A stretch of DNA of 64,000 bases, taken from positions 6,564,232-6,628,231 of the forward strand of contig NZ_CP031264.1 of NCBI RefSeq assembly GCF_003258605.2, written 5' to 3'. This document shows positions 9,116 to 17,109 of this stretch, in pieces. Made by a program: the position numbers and the translations under genes. Positions within the stretch are counted from its first letter, which is position 1. Every line of letters begins with the position of its first letter. This stretch comes from Peterkaempfera bronchialis. Its GTDB lineage: Bacteria > Actinomycetota > Actinomycetes > Streptomycetales > Streptomycetaceae. A model generated the notes under the pieces. That model ran no database searches, was not told the DNA's origin, and saw only the letters and a list, made by a program, of their open reading frames with translations.

Positions 9116-12100
9116 ATGACCGATACCGGCCACGTCCCGGGCGAGGGACTGCCGGAGCGCCCACTCGCCGAAGCAGGTCCCGATCCGGCGTACCAGCCGG
9201 TCGGCGGCCCTGCGGAAGCGGCAGGCGCCGGTTTCCGACCCGACCCCTTCGGCTCCGGCCCCGAGGCCGCCCCGGTGCCGGACGCCATGACGCGCCCCTC
9301 CTTCACCTTCCTCGACCAGCCCGACCAACTGGACGAGGAGGACGACCTCCTGCTCATGCCCGGCCCGCAGGGTTCTTGGAGCGAGGCCGCGCTGCGTGAG
9401 CCGACCCCGGCCGAGGGCACCGCGCTGCCGGCCCACCTGTTGGCGGGCGGCTCCCCGGCCGACACCGTGCCGCTGCGTACTGTCACAGCCGAGGACGCCG
9501 CCGCGTACACCGTGGGTACCCCCATCGAGCCCTCCTGGCCGCCGCTCGCGCCGCCGGACGCCGCGGTGCAGGCGGCAGCCGACGCCGCTGCGGCGATGCA
9601 GGCCGCACCCGGGCCGGAGCAGCTCGCGCCGGAGCAGGTCGCCGCCCCGGAGGCCGCTGCCCCGGAGACGGTTGCCGGGCCGTTCACCGTCGCCGCTCCG
9701 CAGCCGCAGATCCCGATCCCGGCCCAGGCCGCCGCGCCTCGGCGTCCGCTGCACGCCGGACCGCCCATCCCCGACCCGTCGATGATGACCGGACAGGTCC
9801 CCGTCCGCTCGCTCGCCGACCGAGGGCCCTCGGCCGGTGACACCCAGGGCTATGGAATCCGGCTGGCGCCGCTTCAGCAGACCGGCGTCCCCGAGGCGAC
9901 CGCCGCCCCGGTGCCCCAGGGGCCGATCGTGGTGGACCAGCCGGTGCCGCCCGTCGCCGCCGAGCCGGAGCCGCCCGTCGCGGTCGAGCCGGAGCCGCAG
10001 CGGGAGCCCGAGCCGCAGCCCGAGCCCGAGCCGGCGGCCCCGGCCGCCGCACCCGCCGTCGTCGTGGAGCAGCCGGCCGAGCCGGTCCCCGCCGCCCCCG
10101 TCGCGGTGGAGACCCCCGTGGTCCAGCCCGACCCCGAACCGCACGAGGCCCCCGCAGTGAATGTGCCCGCCCCGACCCCCTCGCCGGAGAACACCCTCGG
10201 CCAGGGCCACGACGGGCCCCCGGCCGCCGAACCCCCGGCCGTCGAACCCCAGCCCACCCTGATCCAGGCCCCCGCACCGGCCCCCCATGGGCCGCCCAGC
10301 CGGATCGCGGCCTTCCTCGCCGTCCCGGCTGCCCCGGGACTGCCGGACCAGAGCAGCCCGGACCCGGCCCCGGTGGCCCTTCACCCGGCCGAGCCCGCCG
10401 CCCCGCAGGCCCCGGCCGAGCAGGCCGCCCCGGCTCCCGTCGTCGAGCCGACCGTGCCCGCCGCCGAGGCGCCGACCGCCGCCGCCCCGATCCCCGTCGT
10501 CGCCGAGCCCGAGCCCGTGCCTGTGCCTGTGCCTGTGCCCGAGGCCGCCGCCGTCGAGCCCCCGGCACCCGTGGTGGTGGAGACCCCGGATGCCGCCCCC
10601 GCTCCGCCGGAGGCACCCGAGCCGGCCGCCGCCGCCGACCCCGCAGCGGCCGAGGAGGCGGCCCCCGAGGCCGTACCCGCCGACGAGCCCGCCCCCGTGG
10701 CAGAGCCCGCCGCCGCGACCGAGCAGGTCCCCGTCGAGGAGCCCGCCGCGCCCGTACCCGCAGAGCAGCCGGCCGCTCCGGAGGCCGCCGCCCAGCCCGC
10801 CGAGCAGCCCGAACCGGTCGCCGCCCCGGCCGCCGAGGAGGCCGTACCCGCCGCCGCCCCGGCCGCCCCCGAGGTCCCGGACGCCCCCGGCGAGGAGGAG
10901 CCCCGGCCCGCCGTCCACGCGGTGGCCGCCGACGGCACGGTGACCGCCCCCGAGCAGCCGGCCCCCGAAGCTGAGACCGCCCCCGAGCAGCCGGCCGCCC
11001 CCGAGGCCACTTCCGAGCCCGAGCCCGAGGTCCAGCCCGAGGCCGAAGCCCAGCCCGAGCCGGAGCCCGAGCCGGAGGAGCCGCAGGGCCCCGCAGCCCC
11101 CGGCTACGAGGAGTCCATGCGCGACGCCGTGCACCGGGTGATGCGCGAGCGCCGCGACATCCGCAACGGCTTCCGCCGCGACCCGATCCCGCACGAGGTG
11201 CTGATCAGGGTCCTGGAGGCCGCCCACACCGCCCCCAGCGTCGGCTACTCGCAGCCCTGGGACTTCGTGGTCATCCGCTCCGCCAAGACCCGCAAGCGGA
11301 TGCATGAACTCGCCGAGCGCCAGCGCGAGGCATACGCGGCCTCGCTGCCCAAGGGCCGGGCCAAGCAGTTCAAGACCATCAAGATCGAGGCCATCCTCGA
11401 AACCCCGGTCAACATCGTCGTCACCGCCGACCGCACCCGTGGCGGCCGGCACACCCTCGGCCGCCACACCCAGCCCCAGATGGCGCCCTACTCCGCGGCC
11501 CTCGCCGTGGAGAACCTCTGGCTCGCGGCCCGCGCCGAGGGCCTGGGCGTCGGCTGGGTCTCCTTCTTCGACGAGCGCGAGATGGTCCGCGAGCTCGGCC
11601 TGCCCGAGCACCTGGACGTGGTGGCGTACCTCTGCATCGGCTATGTCGACTCCTTCCCCGACGAGCCGGAGCTCCAGCAGGCCGGCTGGGCCAAGAAGCG
11701 CCCGCTGTCCTGGGTGGTCCACGAGGAGCAGTACGGCAACCGGGCGCTGCCCGGCGAGGAGCCGCACAGCGTCCTGGACGAGACCCTGCGCGGCATCCGC
11801 CCGCTGGACGCCAAGGCGCTCGGCGAGGCATGGGACCGCCAGAAGCGGATGACCAAGCCGGCCGGCTCGCTCGGCATGCTGGAGATAATCTCCGCCCAGC
11901 TGTGCGGCCTCTCCCGCAAGTGCCCGCCGCCGATCCCGGAGCCCGCCTGCGTGGCGATCTTCGCCGGTGACCACGGTGTGCACGCCCAGGGCGTCACCCC
12001 CTGGCCGCAGGAGGTCACCGCCCAGATGGTGGGCAACTTCCTGGCCGGGGGAGCGGTGGTCAACGCCTTCGCCGCCCAGGTGGGGGCCGAGGTCTGCGTG

Positions 12101-12841
12101 GTCGACGTGGGGGTCGCCGCCGACCTGCCGTCGCCCGTCCAGCAGGGCCGCACCACCGGCCTGCTGCCGCGCAAGGTCCGTCCCGGCACCGCCGACATGA
12201 CCACCGGCCCGGCGATGAGCCGGGAGGAGGCGCTGCGGGCGCTGGAGATCGGCATCGAGACCGCCCGCGACCTGGTCGCGGCAGGCAACAAGCTGATCAT
12301 CACCGGTGACATGGGCATCGCCAACACCACCCCCGCCGCCGCCCTGATCTCCGTCTTCACCGGCACCGACCCGGCGGACGTCACCGGCCGGGGCACCGGC
12401 ATCGACGACGAGACCCACGCCCGCAAGGTCGACGTCATCCGCCGCGCCCTGGAGCTGCACAAGCCGGACCCCGGAGACCCGGTGGGTGTGCTCGCCGCCG
12501 TCGGCGGTCTGGAGCACGCCGCCCTGGCCGGACTGATGCTCGGCGCCGCCTCGCTGCGCACCCCGGTGATCCTGGACGGGGTCATCGCGGGCGCCGCCGC
12601 GCTGGCCGCCAAGGCCATCGCCCCCGAGGTACTGGCCGCCTGCATCGCCGGCCACCGCTCGGCCGAGCCCGGCCACAAGGCCGCGCTGGCCAAGCTCGGC
12701 CTGCGCCCGATGATCGACCTGGACCTGCGGCTCGGCGAGGGCACCGGAGCGCTGCTCGCCCTCCCGGTGGTGCAGTCCGCCGCCCGGGCGATGCACGATG
12801 TAGCCACCTTCGACTCCGCCGGAGTCACCGAGAAGCGCTGA
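9116..12841 (+). CDS. cobT: BluB-CobT fusion: 5,6-dimethylbenzimidazole synthase / nicotinate-nucleotide:DMB phosphoribosyltransferase with long low-complexity N-terminus
   Basis: A 1241-residue protein in three parts. Residues 1 to about 660 are Pro/Ala/Glu-rich low complexity with runs such as EPEPE and VPVPVPVP, probably disordered. Residues about 668-880 are BluB, the flavin-destroying oxygenase that makes DMB from FMN (RRDIRNGFRRDPIP, APSVGYSQPWDF, GLGVGWVSFFDE). Residues about 885-1241 are CobT, which makes alpha-ribazole phosphate (RMTKPAGSLGMLE, FAGDHGVHAQGV, GDMGIANTTPAAAL). Ligand synthesis and activation are thus joined in one chain. I chose ATG 9116 for its AAGGAG site 8 bases upstream; an upstream in-frame extension exists but lacks support. 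Confidence 0.9.
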   Translation: MTDTGHVPGEGLPERPLAEAGPDPAYQPVGGPAEAAGAGFRPDPFGSGPEAAPVPDAMTRPSFTFLDQPDQLDEEDDLLLMPGPQGSWSEAALREPTPAEGTALPAHLLAGGSPADTVPLRTVTAEDAAAYTVGTPIEPSWPPLAPPDAAVQAAADAAAAMQAAPGPEQLAPEQVAAPEAAAPETVAGPFTVAAPQPQIPIPAQAAAPRRPLHAGPPIPDPSMMTGQVPVRSLADRGPSAGDTQGYGIRLAPLQQTGVPEATAAPVPQGPIVVDQPVPPVAAEPEPPVAVEPEPQREPEPQPEPEPAAPAAAPAVVVEQPAEPVPAAPVAVETPVVQPDPEPHEAPAVNVPAPTPSPENTLGQGHDGPPAAEPPAVEPQPTLIQAPAPAPHGPPSRIAAFLAVPAAPGLPDQSSPDPAPVALHPAEPAAPQAPAEQAAPAPVVEPTVPAAEAPTAAAPIPVVAEPEPVPVPVPVPEAAAVEPPAPVVVETPDAAPAPPEAPEPAAAADPAAAEEAAPEAVPADEPAPVAEPAAATEQVPVEEPAAPVPAEQPAAPEAAAQPAEQPEPVAAPAAEEAVPAAAPAAPEVPDAPGEEEPRPAVHAVAADGTVTAPEQPAPEAETAPEQPAAPEATSEPEPEVQPEAEAQPEPEPEPEEPQGPAAPGYEESMRDAVHRVMRERRDIRNGFRRDPIPHEVLIRVLEAAHTAPSVGYSQPWDFVVIRSAKTRKRMHELAERQREAYAASLPKGRAKQFKTIKIEAILETPVNIVVTADRTRGGRHTLGRHTQPQMAPYSAALAVENLWLAARAEGLGVGWVSFFDEREMVRELGLPEHLDVVAYLCIGYVDSFPDEPELQQAGWAKKRPLSWVVHEEQYGNRALPGEEPHSVLDETLRGIRPLDAKALGEAWDRQKRMTKPAGSLGMLEIISAQLCGLSRKCPPPIPEPACVAIFAGDHGVHAQGVTPWPQEVTAQMVGNFLAGGAVVNAFAAQVGAEVCVVDVGVAADLPSPVQQGRTTGLLPRKVRPGTADMTTGPAMSREEALRALEIGIETARDLVAAGNKLIITGDMGIANTTPAAALISVFTGTDPADVTGRGTGIDDETHARKVDVIRRALELHKPDPGDPVGVLAAVGGLEHAALAGLMLGAASLRTPVILDGVIAGAAALAAKAIAPEVLAACIAGHRSAEPGHKAALAKLGLRPMIDLDLRLGEGTGALLALPVVQSAARAMHDVATFDSAGVTEKR

Positions 12842-12860
12842 CCGCAGCACGCGGCACCCG

Positions 12861-12896
12861 CTCCGCAGCCGGTCCGAGGGCGCACCGGCTGCGGAG
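12861..12896 (+). terminator. Hairpin after bluB-cobT
   Basis: A 13-base perfect stem, CTCCGCAGCCGGT pairing with ACCGGCTGCGGAG, around a 10-base loop. It lies between the cobT stop and the cysG-like start. It has no T-run, as is common in this genome type. Confidence 0.55.
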
Positions 12897-12954
12897 CCGA
12901 GGCACGTCCCCGCCACGCCCACCCTTCCCCCGTCCACGCACAGGAGCACCGCCC

Positions 12955-14265
12955 ATGGCCGCGCCCACCCCCAGCCCCGCCGCGAACCCCGCCGCGACCC
13001 CCTATGTGGTCGGCCTGCGCCTCGACGGCCGCCGCGCGGTCGTCGTCGGCGGCGGCCAGGTGGCCCAGCGCAGGCTGCCCGCCCTGATCGCGGCCGGAGC
13101 CGACATCCACCTGGTCTCGCCCGCCACCACCCCCGCCGTGCAGGCGATGGCCGACGCGGGCGAGATCACCTGGCACGCCCGTGGCTACACCCCGGGCGAT
13201 CTCGACGGCGCCTGGTACGCCCTGGTGGCCACCGACGACCCGGCGGTCAACGCCGAGGTCAGCGCCGAGGCCGAGGAGCGCCGCGTCTTCTGCGCCCGTA
13301 GCGACGACGCCACCGCCGCCAGCGCCTGGACCCCCGCCACCGGCCGGGACGGCTCGGTCACCGTGGCCGTCCTCTCCGGCGACCCGCGCCGCTCCGCCGC
13401 CCTGCGCAACGCTGTCGTGGAGGGCCTGCGGGACGGTTCGCTGGGCGCCCGCCACCACCGCAGCCGCACCCCCGGCGTCGCCCTGGTCGGCGGCGGCCCC
13501 GGCGACCCCGACCTGATCACGGTGCGCGGCCGACGGCTGCTCGCCGAGGCCGACGTGGTGGTCGCCGACCGGCTCGCGCCCCGCGAACTGCTCGCCGAAC
13601 TGCCGCCGCACGTCGAGGTGGTCGACGCCGCCAAGATCCCGTACGGCCGGGCGATGGCCCAGGAGGTCATCAACCACACCCTGCTGGAGCACGCCAGGGC
13701 GGGCAGGTTCGTGGTCCGGCTCAAGGGCGGTGACCCCTATGTCTTCGGGCGCGGCATGGAGGAGGTCATCGCCTGCGCCGAGGCCGGTATACCGGTCACC
13801 GTGGTGCCCGGCATCTCCAGCTCCATCAGCGTCCCGGCCGCCGCCGGCATACCGGTCACCCATCGCGGGGTCACCCACGAGTTCACCGTGATCTCCGGCC
13901 ATGTCGCCCCGGACGACCCGCGTTCCCTGGTCGACTGGGAGGCCGCCGCCCGGATGCGCGGCACCCTGGTACTGCTGATGGCCGTGGAGCGGATCGCCGC
14001 CATCGCCGACACCCTGATCGCCCACGGGCGGGCCGCCGACACCCCCGTCGCCGTGGTCCAGGAGGGCACCACCGCCGCCCAGCGCCGGGTCGACGCCACC
14101 CTGGCCACGGTCGCCGCGACGGTGGCCGCCGAGGATGTGCGGCCGCCCGCCGTGGTCGTCATCGGCGACGTGGTCTCCGTCTTCCAGGGCTTCGAAGGCT
14201 TCGGAAGCTCCGAGAGCTTCGAGAGCTCCGAGAGCTCCGAGGACCCGCAGGGCACCGGCCGCTGA
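12955..14265 (+). CDS. cobA: Uroporphyrinogen-III C-methyltransferase with precorrin-2 dehydrogenase domain (CysG-like)
   Basis: A 436-residue bifunctional tetrapyrrole enzyme. Residues about 15-165 are the NAD-binding precorrin-2 dehydrogenase/chelatase part (VVVGGGQVAQRRLPAL). Residues about 175-415 are SUMT, with VALVGGGPGDPDLITVRG, RLKGGDPYVFGRGMEE and VVPGISSSISVPA. It makes precorrin-2 from uroporphyrinogen III and can oxidise it toward siroheme. It feeds the cobalamin genes next to it and possibly siroheme for sulfite reduction. The last 25 residues are an unusual Gly/Ser/Glu/Phe repeat tail, described separately. The ATG at 12955 follows AGGAGC. Confidence 0.92.
   Translation: MAAPTPSPAANPAATPYVVGLRLDGRRAVVVGGGQVAQRRLPALIAAGADIHLVSPATTPAVQAMADAGEITWHARGYTPGDLDGAWYALVATDDPAVNAEVSAEAEERRVFCARSDDATAASAWTPATGRDGSVTVAVLSGDPRRSAALRNAVVEGLRDGSLGARHHRSRTPGVALVGGGPGDPDLITVRGRRLLAEADVVVADRLAPRELLAELPPHVEVVDAAKIPYGRAMAQEVINHTLLEHARAGRFVVRLKGGDPYVFGRGMEEVIACAEAGIPVTVVPGISSSISVPAAAGIPVTHRGVTHEFTVISGHVAPDDPRSLVDWEAAARMRGTLVLLMAVERIAAIADTLIAHGRAADTPVAVVQEGTTAAQRRVDATLATVAATVAAEDVRPPAVVVIGDVVSVFQGFEGFGSSESFESSESSEDPQGTGR
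14189..14242 (+). repeat. Imperfect short tandem repeat at the 3' end of the CysG-like gene
   Basis: Units built from GGCTTCGAA / GAGAGCTCC repeat over about 54 bases and encode a tail of the type GFGSSESFESSESSE. The purine-rich, repetitive DNA differs from its surroundings and lies after the last conserved SUMT motif. It probably arose by slippage and is functionally neutral. Confidence 0.6.
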
Positions 14266-14271
14266 CCCCGC

Positions 14272-14311
14272 CCCCGTCGGCGCCGGTTTTGGCACTCCGC
14301 CGCCGACGGGG
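14272..14311 (+). terminator. Hairpin after the CysG-like gene
   Basis: CCCCGTCGGCG pairs with CGCCGACGGGG across an 18-base loop. The right arm touches the CAGGAT box thought to drive the next gene, so terminator and promoter abut. Confidence 0.45.
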
Positions 14312-14323
14312 CAGGATCGTCCC

Positions 14324-15142
14324 GTGGCAGAGATCATCACCGTCGAGCACCCCGAAGACCCGCGCCTGGGCGACTACACCTCCCTCACCGACGTGGAGCT
14401 GCGGCGCCGCCGCGAACCCGCCGAGGGCCTTTTCATCGCCGAGGGCGAGAAGGTCGTCCGCCGCGCCCTGGCGGCCGGCTACCGGATGCGGTCCATGCTG
14501 CTCACCCCCAAGTGGGTCGAGGTGATGCGTGACCTCATCGAGGCCGCCGACGCCCCCGTCTACCAGGTCGACCCCGCGCTGGCCGAGGCGGTCACCGGCT
14601 ACCACGTCCACCGTGGCGCCCTGGCCTCCATGCAGCGCAAGCCGCTCCCCGACGCCGCCGCCGTACTGGCGGGTGCCCAACGGGTCGCCGTCATGGAGTC
14701 GGTCAACGACCACACCAACATCGGGGCGATCTTCCGCAGCGCCGCCGCGCTCGGCATGGACGCGGTGCTGCTCTCCCCGGACTGCGCCGACCCGCTCTAC
14801 CGCCGCTCGGTCAAGGTCTCCATGGGCGCCGTCTTCTCCGTCCCCTACGCCCGCCTGGACCCCTGGCCCGCCTCCCTGGAGACCCTGCGGCAGGCCGGTT
14901 TCCAGGTGCTCGCGCTCACCCCCTCCGCGCAGGCCGAGCCGATCGACCGGGTCGCGCCGCACCGGATGCCCCGGGCGGCGCTGCTGCTGGGCGCCGAGGG
15001 CGACGGCCTCTCCCACCGCGCGCTGGCCGCCGCCGACCGGCTGGTCCGCATCCCGATGGCGCACGACGTCGACTCGCTGAACGTGGGCGCTGCCGCCGCC
15101 GTCGCCTTCTACGCCGTGGCCCACGGGCGGCCCGGGGAGTAG
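14324..15142 (+). CDS. TrmH/SpoU family RNA 2'-O-methyltransferase
   Basis: A 272-residue SPOUT methyltransferase for tRNA or rRNA ribose 2'-O-methylation. The N-terminal substrate-binding domain (about 1-105) is followed by the knotted catalytic domain. Motif 1 is NDHTNIGAIFRSAAALGMD (key Asn and Arg), motif 2 ALLLGAEGDGLS, and motif 3 RIPMAHDVDSLNVGAAAAV. The target nucleotide cannot be named. GTG at 14324 is preceded by CAGGAT (14312-14317) ending six bases before it, consistent with a leaderless mRNA. Confidence 0.88.
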   Translation: MAEIITVEHPEDPRLGDYTSLTDVELRRRREPAEGLFIAEGEKVVRRALAAGYRMRSMLLTPKWVEVMRDLIEAADAPVYQVDPALAEAVTGYHVHRGALASMQRKPLPDAAAVLAGAQRVAVMESVNDHTNIGAIFRSAAALGMDAVLLSPDCADPLYRRSVKVSMGAVFSVPYARLDPWPASLETLRQAGFQVLALTPSAQAEPIDRVAPHRMPRAALLLGAEGDGLSHRALAAADRLVRIPMAHDVDSLNVGAAAAVAFYAVAHGRPGE

Positions 15143-15192
15143 ACCGCTCCGCAGGCCCCCGGGCCTCAGCCCCTCGGGCCGCCGCGCGGCAA

Positions 15193-16431
15193 GTGCGGCC
15201 GGGCCCGAGTGGACGGGCGGCCGTACGGGCATGCTTCTCTTCCGGGAGCGGGGGAGCGGACCCCGCCGGTCCTGCGGAGGGAACCGTCCTGAGCATCGCA
15301 TCCCGCCCCGCACCGCAGCCCGACGGCAGCCCCCTCACCGTCGGCGTCGAGGAGGAGTTCCTGCTGGTCGACACCGGCCTCGGGGCAGCCGTGCCCTGCG
15401 CGCCCGAGGTCATCGAGCAGGCGAGCGCCCGCTTCGGCGCGGGCCAGGTCCAGGCGGAGCTGTTCCCCACCCAGGTGGAGATCGCCAGCGCCCCCTGCAC
15501 CGCCCTGGCCGAACTCCGCGCCGATCTGCGGCGGCTCCGGCGCGGGGTGGCGGACGCCGCCCGCTCGGCCGGCTGCCGCCCGATGGCCTCCGGCACCGCC
15601 GTACTCGCCGCCGCCACGCCGGTGGAGGTCACCGACAAGCCCCGCTACCGGCGGATGGCCCGGACCTTCGCCCCGATCGCCGAGAGCCAGGCCGAGGGGG
15701 TGTGCGGCTGCCACGTCCATGTGGGCATCGCCGACCGCGACGAGGCCGTCCAGGTCGGCAATGCGCTCCGGCCGTGGCTGCCCGCACTGGAGGCGCTTGC
15801 CGCCAACTCCCCGTTCCGCCACGGCCGGGACAGCGGCTACGCCTCCACCCGGGCCCTGATCTGGTGCCGCTGGCCCTCTGCGGGACCGGCCCCCCGCTTC
15901 ACCTCGGCCAAGGCGTACGACGACGCCGTGGACGCCCTGGTGGACTCCGGAATGCTGCTCGACCGCAAGATGGTCTACTGGTACGCGCGGCTCTCCGACC
16001 GCTACCCGACGATCGAGATCCGGGTCGCCGACGTCAACGCCGACCTGGACACGGTGGTGCTCTTCGCCGCCCTGGCCCGTGGACTCTGCGCCACCCTGCT
16101 GGCCGAGGTCAGAGCGGGCCGCCCCGTCCCGGTCGTCCCGGACGAACTGCTGCGTGCCGCGCACTGGCGCGCTGCCCACGACGGCCTGGAGGGCCTTGGC
16201 GTCGACCTGGTCACCGGCCGCCTCCGCCCGGCCCGGGACCTGCTGGAACGGCTGGTCGAGCACGCCCGGCCCGGCCTCGAAGCCGCAGGCGACCAGGGCA
16301 CCGTGTCCACCCTGCTCAGCCGTCTGCACCGACTCGGCGGCGGCAGCGCCCGGCAACGCGCGGCCTACGCCCGGCACGGCGACTTCCGCGAGGTGGTCGA
16401 CGACCTGGCGGCGGCCACGGCCACGGCCTGA
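15193..16431 (+). CDS. Carboxylate-amine ligase, glutamate-cysteine ligase family 2 (YbdK type)
   Basis: About 380-412 residues of the GCS2/YbdK fold. Diagnostic motifs are LTVGVEEEFLLVD at the N-terminus, the metal-binding VCGCHVHVGIADRDEA, and PTIEIRVADVNADLDT. YbdK-type enzymes join glutamate to an amine in an ATP-dependent step; glutamate-cysteine ligase activity is possible but weak in characterised members. The start is uncertain. GTG 15193 gives 412 residues with a nondescript leader. An in-frame CTG at 15289 sits 7 bases after a perfect GGAGGG and would start just before the conserved region. Confidence 0.85.
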   Translation: MRPGPSGRAAVRACFSSGSGGADPAGPAEGTVLSIASRPAPQPDGSPLTVGVEEEFLLVDTGLGAAVPCAPEVIEQASARFGAGQVQAELFPTQVEIASAPCTALAELRADLRRLRRGVADAARSAGCRPMASGTAVLAAATPVEVTDKPRYRRMARTFAPIAESQAEGVCGCHVHVGIADRDEAVQVGNALRPWLPALEALAANSPFRHGRDSGYASTRALIWCRWPSAGPAPRFTSAKAYDDAVDALVDSGMLLDRKMVYWYARLSDRYPTIEIRVADVNADLDTVVLFAALARGLCATLLAEVRAGRPVPVVPDELLRAAHWRAAHDGLEGLGVDLVTGRLRPARDLLERLVEHARPGLEAAGDQGTVSTLLSRLHRLGGGSARQRAAYARHGDFREVVDDLAAATATA

Positions 16432-16464
16432 CCCCGGCGCGGCTCCCGTCGGCGGCCGGGGGGG

Positions 16465-17109
16465 TTACTCGCCGCCGGTCGCACCGGCGCCGGGCCAGGA
16501 CTCCTCGATGGTGCCGTCGTTGCGCACGGTGTACCGGGTGGCGGTGGTGGCCGCCTCGCCGGGGACCCGCTCCTCGCGGATCAGCGACCCGCCGGCGATG
16601 CGCCAGGCCCCGACCGCTCCGGGGTCGGCCGCCGAGGCCCGGGCGGCCAGCAGTACCGGGGTGTCCCCGGAGAAGCCGTAGAGTTCCACCAGGTCGACCG
16701 GTACGGCGCCCTCGGTGCGGTTGAGCACCACCACGGCGGCGGGACCGCCCCGGTAGCGGGCGGAGAGCACGGTGGTCAGCGTGATCCGGGCGCCGCCCGG
16801 CGAGGCGGAGCCGTTGCGCAGCCGGATCGCGGGCCCCTCGCCGGGGTCGGAGTAGGTGCGGTTCGCCCAGTCGACCTCCGGCAGCACCTCCGAGGAGGCC
16901 GTCAGCCCGGTGTCGGCGGCCGACCCGGAAGCGGACCCGGAGGGGGAGGCGTCGGGGGAGGGCGAGACCAGCGCCGCGCCGTCCACCGACTGGTGGTAGC
17001 CGGTGCGGACGTCCTGCGGGCTCCGCAGCCCCTGGCCGCTGCGGTTGCGGCACCCTTGCGCCGCCGCGATGGCGAGGGCCACCCCCAGCGTCACCGTGAC
17101 GAACACCAC
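16465..17109 (-). CDS. Membrane segment and extracellular domain, detached C-terminal part of the Ser/Thr kinase
   Basis: An open frame of 214 residues whose first 20 residues are a transmembrane helix (VTVTLGVALAIAAAQGC), then a Ser/Pro-rich linker and an extracytoplasmic domain of about 150 residues with no family I recognise. Read further upstream in the same frame, the sequence gives a typical kinase juxtamembrane stretch (PPDRQRLLRQRLVV) with no start codon. The gene in front, in another frame, ends in nonsense after a G6 run. I therefore regard this as the second half of one membrane-bound kinase gene separated by a one-base deletion. As an independent gene it would need GTG/ATG at 17109 with no good ribosome site. 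Confidence 0.55.
   Translation of the reverse strand: MVFVTVTLGVALAIAAAQGCRNRSGQGLRSPQDVRTGYHQSVDGAALVSPSPDASPSGSASGSAADTGLTASSEVLPEVDWANRTYSDPGEGPAIRLRNGSASPGGARITLTTVLSARYRGGPAAVVVLNRTEGAVPVDLVELYGFSGDTPVLLAARASAADPGAVGAWRIAGGSLIREERVPGEAATTATRYTVRNDGTIEESWPGAGATGGE

Noticed and set aside
8603-12949. Very long minus-strand open frame opposite bluB-cobT
   Set aside because: Antisense shadow caused by GC bias; its Gly/Arg-rich translation has no motifs, while the plus strand encodes clear BluB and CobT.
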